Assembly (NCBI RefSeq): GCF_002787055.1
Contig: NZ_CP024808.1
Span: 1,576,328-1,640,327, forward strand
Source of the DNA: Candidatus Nitrosotenuis aquarius
GTDB lineage: Archaea > Thermoproteota > Nitrososphaeria > Nitrososphaerales > Nitrosopumilaceae
Direction: 5' to 3'
DNA: 64,000 nucleotides
Part shown: positions 59,842 through 64,000 of the stretch, piece after piece
How positions within the stretch are numbered: position 1 is the first letter of the stretch
Layout of the letters: each line of letters opens with the position of its first letter
Notes under the pieces: generated by a model
What the model saw: only the letters and a program-made list of their open reading frames with translations
Databases searched by the model: none
What the model was told of the DNA's origin: nothing
Made by a program: the position numbers and the translations under genes

Positions 59842-60063
59842 ATGACTAGGCGCAAGATGACTGGGATTTTGATCTTTTGTTCCTGCATAAGTGGGTTTTT
59901 TGTCTATGCGTATTTGCTGATGCTTTCCGAGTGGAGCCCAATTGTACTGCAGCTGTCGGTACTGATGATTGCAGGCGGAATCCTTGGTGTGATATCCTGG
60001 ATTGGTTACATGATGGCAACTACAAAGCCATCACCATCTTCTATTTTACCTGATGACAAGTAG
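59842..60063 (+). CDS. Small two-helix membrane protein
   Basis: A 73-residue protein with two membrane helices (ILIFCSCISGFFVYAYLLML and VLMIAGGILGVISWIGYMM). A typical conserved small membrane protein of this group; no function known. TATA-like ATACTTACAATC upstream. Its stop is directly next to the convergent Trm5 stop. Confidence 0.6.
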   Translation: MTRRKMTGILIFCSCISGFFVYAYLLMLSEWSPIVLQLSVLMIAGGILGVISWIGYMMATTKPSPSSILPDDK

Positions 60064-60894
60064 CTATTTTGTAATTTTGGCATCCACTACTGTTTGGTAG
60101 TATCGAGGACCTACTGCCCGCACCATTCTCCCGCCAATTATTTCGGCCTTTACTGGCACTACTTGCAAAAAGTGCTGCTTTGACAGTTCCGCAGAGTTTT
60201 GGCGCCTGTCCGCATGCTGGTGTGAGTAATAGTGGATTACTCCGCCTGACTTTGTTGCAAGAACGGCAGAATCCAAAAATTCATCGGATCTTTCGGGAAG
60301 CAACATCAGGGTTCTGTCCCCCCTGTCACAGAGCTGTTCCCTTACTACTTGGGCCGCATCGCCGTTAATGGATATTATTTTGCCCTTGAGCTTTTTGTTC
60401 AGCTTGACACTTTCCTCGCATAGCTTGGCAGCATGCGGGTTTAGGTCGATATTGTACACTGTGCAGTTTTTGGTCTTGGCGGCAACTATGGAGAACATAC
60501 CCACTCCGCCAAACATGTTGATTAGGACCTCACCATCTTGGACCAAATCTGCTATTCTCTTTCTTTCTGTTGATAGTCTTGGCGAGAAAAACGCCTTTTC
60601 GACGTCCACTTTGAATCTGCATCCATGTTCTTTGTATTCCGTCTCGGTTTTGTCTTCTCCTGCAATTACCTCTAGCTTTCTTGTCCTAAAGTCGCCTGAG
60701 ACATCTGAGCTCTGGTAAAAAACAGAGCGTGCAGGATGCACCGCATCCAACAATGTCTGGCCGATTATTTTTTTCTTTGATAGTAGGGAATCTGGAATCC
60801 TGACTACTATAATATCACCGATTTGATCAAATGCAGAATACAGCTCGGATGCCTCTGTTGGATTTAACACTCCCTCCAGTGCTTTTTTTAGCAT
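60064..60894 (-). CDS. tRNA (guanine37-N1)-methyltransferase Trm5-like
   Basis: A 276-residue class I methyltransferase with the Met-10+ pattern: YKEHGCRFKVDVEKAFFSPRLSTERKRIADLV, then VLINMFGGVGMFSIVAAK (AdoMet loop, near 140), DLNPHAAKL, and MLLPERSDEFL as the catalytic NPP/LP-type loop variant. Trm5 methylates G37 of tRNA; a Tyw2-like or related role remains possible. ATG 60894 is preferred over TTG 60903. It overlaps or adjoins the RLI1 stop (co-transcribed). Confidence 0.8.
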   Translation of the reverse strand: MLKKALEGVLNPTEASELYSAFDQIGDIIVVRIPDSLLSKKKIIGQTLLDAVHPARSVFYQSSDVSGDFRTRKLEVIAGEDKTETEYKEHGCRFKVDVEKAFFSPRLSTERKRIADLVQDGEVLINMFGGVGMFSIVAAKTKNCTVYNIDLNPHAAKLCEESVKLNKKLKGKIISINGDAAQVVREQLCDRGDRTLMLLPERSDEFLDSAVLATKSGGVIHYYSHQHADRRQNSAELSKQHFLQVVPVKAEIIGGRMVRAVGPRYYQTVVDAKITK

Positions 60895-60899
60895 TCGAG

Positions 60900-62684
60900 T
60901 CAATGCTTGTAGTAAAAGTGACCAGAGTCTTTTTGCTGCTTGTCCAGCCTGCTTCCTGCCTTGTTTACTCGTGGTCGTAGCGTTTGCTCGTCCCGCCTAA
61001 ATGTAATGTCTAAGGAATTGAGGAATCTATTCATTGCATCTGCTTTACTCATTGGTGTTGTTCCGTGGCCGGACTTGCCAGACTCTCCTTCAAAGATTAC
61101 CATGGTATCAGAAATCAAGTCCATTAGCTGAATGTCATGGTCTATTATGATGGCCGATTTTGCAAAAGATCTTACGAATCTCTGGATGAATTTGGCAATT
61201 GCAATTCTGTCTTCGACATCCAAAAATGCCGACGGTTCATCTAGTGCGTAGACATCTGCTTTTTTGAGAAGGCATGTGGCAACTGCCACCTTTTGCAATT
61301 CTCCTCCGGACAGGTTCTTGATTGATTTGTTGTATAGTTTTTTGATTTTTAGTGGATCCACGATTTGCTCTTCTTCTATACTTCCAAATATTGGGCCGCC
61401 ATTTGCCTTGTCCAGTACGGATAACACCTCGACATCATAGTCATTTGGAATGTATTGCGGCTTGTACGATATTGTGATTGCCTTATCAACTGTGCCTTCG
61501 TCAGGCTTTTCGACTCCTGCAATCATCTTCATCATGGTTGTTTTTCCAAGGGCATTTGCGCCCATTATTCCCATTACCTCGCCTCGCCTTACTTGGCCTG
61601 GTTCAACAGACACGGAAAACGCAGGATAGTTTCGCTTTAGTGCAGGATATTTGATTAGAACTTCGCCTTTCTCAAAGTCTTCTGCAGACGTGGAAACATC
61701 AAAGCTGAATTTCTTGTCACGGAACCGGACGTTTTCGTTTGGCAGGTACCCGTCCAAAAATACATTGATTCCCACTTTTGTTGACAAAATTCCAGACACT
61801 ATACCATATGCGGACGGCTCGCCATACAAAATTTCAATATAATCCGACAAAAAGTCAAGCAGCGTCAAGTCGTGTTCTACCACCATTACTGATTTTCCAA
61901 TGTTTGCCAAGCTGTGTATTACCCGGGCGACTCCTCTTCTCTGAAATACGTCATTGTAAGAGGATGGCTCGTCAAAAAAGTAAAAGTCAGCTTCCCTTGA
62001 TGCAGCTGCTGCAACAGAAATTCTTTGTAGTTCTCCACCAGATAATTCCTTTACATGGTGTTCTAGTGAATTTTGCAGGCCAAGCTCCTTGACCAAATCT
62101 CCTGTGACCCCTCTCTGATCATATTTGTCCAGCAACTCTTTTCCTGTACCGTCAAAGACTTGGGAAATGTTGTAGACTTGTTGTGGTTTTATTGCCGCTC
62201 TTATCTCTTGGTTTTTTATTTTCTCAAAGTGCTCCTTTAGCTCGGTTCCTGCAAATCTCTTTAGTATTTGGTCCCATTCCGGCGGGGAGTCATAATTGCC
62301 AAGGTTTGGCTTGAGGTTGCCAGACAAAATGGAAACGACAGTACTTTTTCCCATGCCGTTTCTGCCCAATAATCCTACGACTTCGCCTTTTTTTGGCGTA
62401 GGTAATTTGTATAGTCGAAATGAGTTTTTGCCATATTGGTGAATCTTGTCCACTCCTAGTTCTGTTGCCAGATTTACTATTGTGATTGCCTCAAACGGGC
62501 ATACTTTGACGCAAATCCCGCACCCATTGCAAATATCCTCGTCAATTTGCGCCTTTTTTATCTCCTCATTTAGTATGATACAGTCTGCGCCAGACTTGTT
62601 GACGGGACAGTACTTGATGCACTCTAGGCCGCATTTTTTTGGCTGGCACAACTCCTTGTCTAGTACCGCTACTCGGTGCGTCAT
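60900..62684 (-). CDS. ABCE1/RLI1 ribosome recycling ATPase
   Basis: A 594-residue protein with an N-terminal ferredoxin-like 4Fe-4S pair (CQPKKCGLECIKYCPVNKSGADC and CNGCGICVKVCP), then two ABC ATPase domains: GLLGRNGMGKSTVVS and LSGGELQRISVA...FFDEPSSYND, then GIMGANALGKTTMM and LSGGELQKVAVA...ALDEPSAFLD. It splits ribosomes after termination. All motifs are intact. Confidence 0.95.
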   Translation of the reverse strand: MTHRVAVLDKELCQPKKCGLECIKYCPVNKSGADCIILNEEIKKAQIDEDICNGCGICVKVCPFEAITIVNLATELGVDKIHQYGKNSFRLYKLPTPKKGEVVGLLGRNGMGKSTVVSILSGNLKPNLGNYDSPPEWDQILKRFAGTELKEHFEKIKNQEIRAAIKPQQVYNISQVFDGTGKELLDKYDQRGVTGDLVKELGLQNSLEHHVKELSGGELQRISVAAAASREADFYFFDEPSSYNDVFQRRGVARVIHSLANIGKSVMVVEHDLTLLDFLSDYIEILYGEPSAYGIVSGILSTKVGINVFLDGYLPNENVRFRDKKFSFDVSTSAEDFEKGEVLIKYPALKRNYPAFSVSVEPGQVRRGEVMGIMGANALGKTTMMKMIAGVEKPDEGTVDKAITISYKPQYIPNDYDVEVLSVLDKANGGPIFGSIEEEQIVDPLKIKKLYNKSIKNLSGGELQKVAVATCLLKKADVYALDEPSAFLDVEDRIAIAKFIQRFVRSFAKSAIIIDHDIQLMDLISDTMVIFEGESGKSGHGTTPMSKADAMNRFLNSLDITFRRDEQTLRPRVNKAGSRLDKQQKDSGHFYYKH

Positions 62685-62769
62685 GGTGTATTCTCTGATC
62701 TGGTCAATTTATACCTCATTCGGGACTAGTCGTAATCTTAATACAGAACAATTAGACCAAGACATTCAA

Positions 62770-62882
62770 GCCGGCCACAGCGTTAGGGCGCGACCCAGTC
62801 TCTTTCCGAACCTGGAAGTCAAACCTAATGTCGCCACTGTGTTACTAAGGTGCGAGAGCCCTTGGGAAGTAGTGGTGCTGGC
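62770..62882 (+). rRNA. rrf: 5S ribosomal RNA
   Basis: The sequence from GCCGGCCACAGCGTTAGGG through CCGAACCTGGAAGTCAAACC to AAGTAGTGGTGCTGGC matches archaeal 5S rRNA at the diagnostic places (CCACAGCG, TTCCGAAC.TGGAAGT.AAG/C, GGGAA). The terminal stem is GCCGGC/GCTGGC. The exact ends are uncertain by 2-3 nt. It is a solitary gene, typical for Nitrososphaerota. TATA-like TCTTAATAC (62736) lies about 30 bp upstream. Confidence 0.9.
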
Positions 62883-62890
62883 ATTTTTTA
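62883..62890 (+). terminator. Poly-T terminator after 5S rRNA
   Basis: ATTTTTTA directly follows the 5S 3' end, the run of T used by archaeal RNA polymerase to terminate. Confidence 0.6.
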
Positions 62891-62926
62891 ATCAAATTCT
62901 TATACTATACATTTTGTATCATATCA

Positions 62927-63055
62927 ATGCCAATCTGTTCAGTTTGCGGTGCACAGCTAGAAAACGACATTAGATTCATGAACCACATGATGGAAAAGCA
63001 CAACTTTAGAAATCCGACTGGCGGAACCCCGGATAGAAATTCTAGGGGCTACTAA
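62927..63055 (+). CDS. 42-residue C2H2-like zinc-finger protein
   Basis: Reads MPICSVCGAQLENDIRFMNH, MMEKHNFRNPTGG, then basic tail. CxxC ... HxxxxH is a zinc-finger pattern. TTATACTATAC is 25-30 bp upstream (leaderless). It overlaps the convergent pepA stop by 14 bp. Small C2H2-type proteins are common in archaea; the DNA target is unknown. Confidence 0.65.
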   Translation: MPICSVCGAQLENDIRFMNHMMEKHNFRNPTGGTPDRNSRGY

Positions 63056-64000
63056 GATAATCCAGCATCAGTCGCACGCCAAATCCAGTTGCACCTTTTG
63101 GGTTGTATGATTTTTCCTTGGCACCTGTCTGTACCCACGCAGTTCCTGCAATGTCAAAGTGAGCCCAAGGCGTGTTTCCAACTGCGTTTGCCAAAAATGC
63201 GGCTGCAGTTATTGTTCCGGCAACCCTGCCAGGACCTGTGTTTCTGATATCTGCATAGTCGGACTTTATCATGTCCATGTAATCGTCATTGATTGGAAGC
63301 TGCCAGACCTGCTCTCCAGTGTTCTGAGACGATTTTGCAATTTTGTCTGCGATTTTTTTGTTGTTGCTTACTAGGCCTGCGACATTTGCGCCCAGTGCCA
63401 CAATGCATGCGCCTGTAAGTGTTGCAAAGTCGATTATCTCCTTTGGCTTGTAGGTCTTGATGCCATAGGACAGTGCATCAAATAGGATCAGGCGCCCCTC
63501 TGCGTCGGTGTTTAGTATTTCTGCCGTTTTTCCATCGTATAGTTTTATTATGTCACCGGGTCGATATGACTCCCCGCCAGGCATGTTCTCAACTGATGGC
63601 ACAATTCCAACCAGATTTACAGGAAGCTTTAGCTCCGATGCGGCCTTGATTATTCCAAGTACTGTGCATCCACCACACTTGTCAAACTTCATCTCGTCCA
63701 TCTTGTCTGCAGGTTTTATCGAAATTCCGCCGGTGTCAAACGTGACTGCTTTTCCTACCAGTATGGTAGGTTTGACGTCTTTTTTGCCGTTGTATTCTAG
63801 TATGATGAGTTTTGGTTCGTTTTTGCTTCCCTGACCTACTGCCGTAATTCCACCAAATCCCTTCTGCTTTAGTTCTGCCTTTGATAGTACGGTGCACTTT
63901 AGCTTGTTCTTTGATGACAGTGATTTTGCAAAACCTGCCAGTTGTGCAGGATTGCACTCGTTTGGAGGAAGATTTGCAATTTCTCTAGCATAGATGACGC
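63042..64000 (-). CDS. pepA: Leucyl aminopeptidase PepA (M17), C-terminal part
   Basis: The frame stays open to the window end, so about 319 C-terminal residues are visible. LVGKAVTFDTGGISIKPADKMDEMKFDKCGGC is the M17 metal-binding block (Lys, Asp); ILNTDAEGRLILFDAL is the NTDAEGR signature with two more metal ligands. It cuts N-terminal residues from peptides. The family's MSGAA is KCGGC here. The start lies beyond 64000. Confidence 0.9.
   Translation of the reverse strand, partial: VIYAREIANLPPNECNPAQLAGFAKSLSSKNKLKCTVLSKAELKQKGFGGITAVGQGSKNEPKLIILEYNGKKDVKPTILVGKAVTFDTGGISIKPADKMDEMKFDKCGGCTVLGIIKAASELKLPVNLVGIVPSVENMPGGESYRPGDIIKLYDGKTAEILNTDAEGRLILFDALSYGIKTYKPKEIIDFATLTGACIVALGANVAGLVSNNKKIADKIAKSSQNTGEQVWQLPINDDYMDMIKSDYADIRNTGPGRVAGTITAAAFLANAVGNTPWAHFDIAGTAWVQTGAKEKSYNPKGATGFGVRLMLDYLSSP

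Noticed and set aside
62446-62973. 175-residue plus-strand frame over the RLI1 5' end and the 5S rRNA
   Set aside because: It crosses the structural RNA and the antisense of RLI1; not a real gene.
1-64000. CRISPR arrays and insertion sequences
   Set aside because: No regularly spaced repeats, cas genes, transposases or terminal inverted repeats with target duplications were seen.

Overview
The window looks like a chromosome segment of an ammonia-oxidiser-type archaeon (Nitrososphaerota/Thaumarchaeota, most like the Nitrosopumilales). Reasons seen in the sequence: archaeal information genes (two TATA-binding proteins, a TFB, an ABCE1/RLI1, an Orc1/Cdc6-like protein), a solitary 5S rRNA, many start codons 25-30 bp downstream of a TATA box (leaderless mRNAs) with Shine-Dalgarno motifs mainly inside operons, and copper-centred redox genes. 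The exact genus is inference.

Layout. (1) 1-3.7 kb: a minus-strand operon coding for an unknown protein, an E2-like ubiquitin-conjugating fold protein, a fused JAB peptidase/E1, a zinc-finger winged-helix protein, a small membrane protein and the start of a HerA-like ATPase. (2) 3.8-9.5 kb: a frameshifted gene, small regulators (winged helix, AbrB-like, TrmB-like), an HtpX-like protease, an acylphosphatase-like protein and a BNR-repeat protein. (3) 9.5-31.3 kb: a copper/redox island. Fifteen good copies (plus degenerate ones) of one 14-bp palindrome, YTTACRnnYGTAAR-like, precede its transcription units; at most of them it ends 8-9 bp before the TATA box. Its targets are a TBP, a TFB, two Lrp-TRASH regulators, CopA, a multicopper oxidase, two DsbA-like proteins, Met-rich secreted proteins, small YHS/TRASH proteins, a rhodanese, a tyrosinase-like protein and a ferric-reductase-like protein. 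The likely reading is a copper regulon with its own basal factors. (4) 31.4-33.8 kb: a CbtA-like transporter with a 21-bp operator, two secreted proteins and a second tyrosinase-like protein. (5) 33.8-36.5 kb: a four-gene Ubl-E2-JAB-E1 operon in the gene order of bacterial Bil (BilABCD) antiphage systems; the E2 has no standard start codon and lies in frame behind the Ubl stop codon. (6) 36.8-39.5 kb: an AT-rich three-gene operon with a zinc-ribbon/PD-(D/E)XK-like nuclease and a membrane protein, a candidate defence module.

(7) 39.5-48.1 kb: an integrated element with a DUF2958-like protein, a HerA/VirB4-like ATPase, an AbiE toxin-antitoxin pair, three tiny zinc proteins, a tyrosine recombinase, a cruciform-forming region, an Orc1/Cdc6-like initiator and a nuclease interrupted by an early stop codon. 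(8) 48.2-55.1 kb: metal efflux: an ArsR-controlled Cu-type P-ATPase, a second P-ATPase with an SPAE motif instead of CPC, a CsoR/RcnR-like regulator without the usual cysteines, a decayed cation-diffusion-facilitator gene, and two tandem pairs of YnfA-like membrane proteins with repeated hairpin elements. (9) 55.1-64 kb: ordinary chromosome: UspA, the main TBP, PyrE, a LarA-like protein, a site-2 protease, RimI, Trm5-like methyltransferase, RLI1, 5S rRNA, a small zinc finger and PepA (truncated by the window end).
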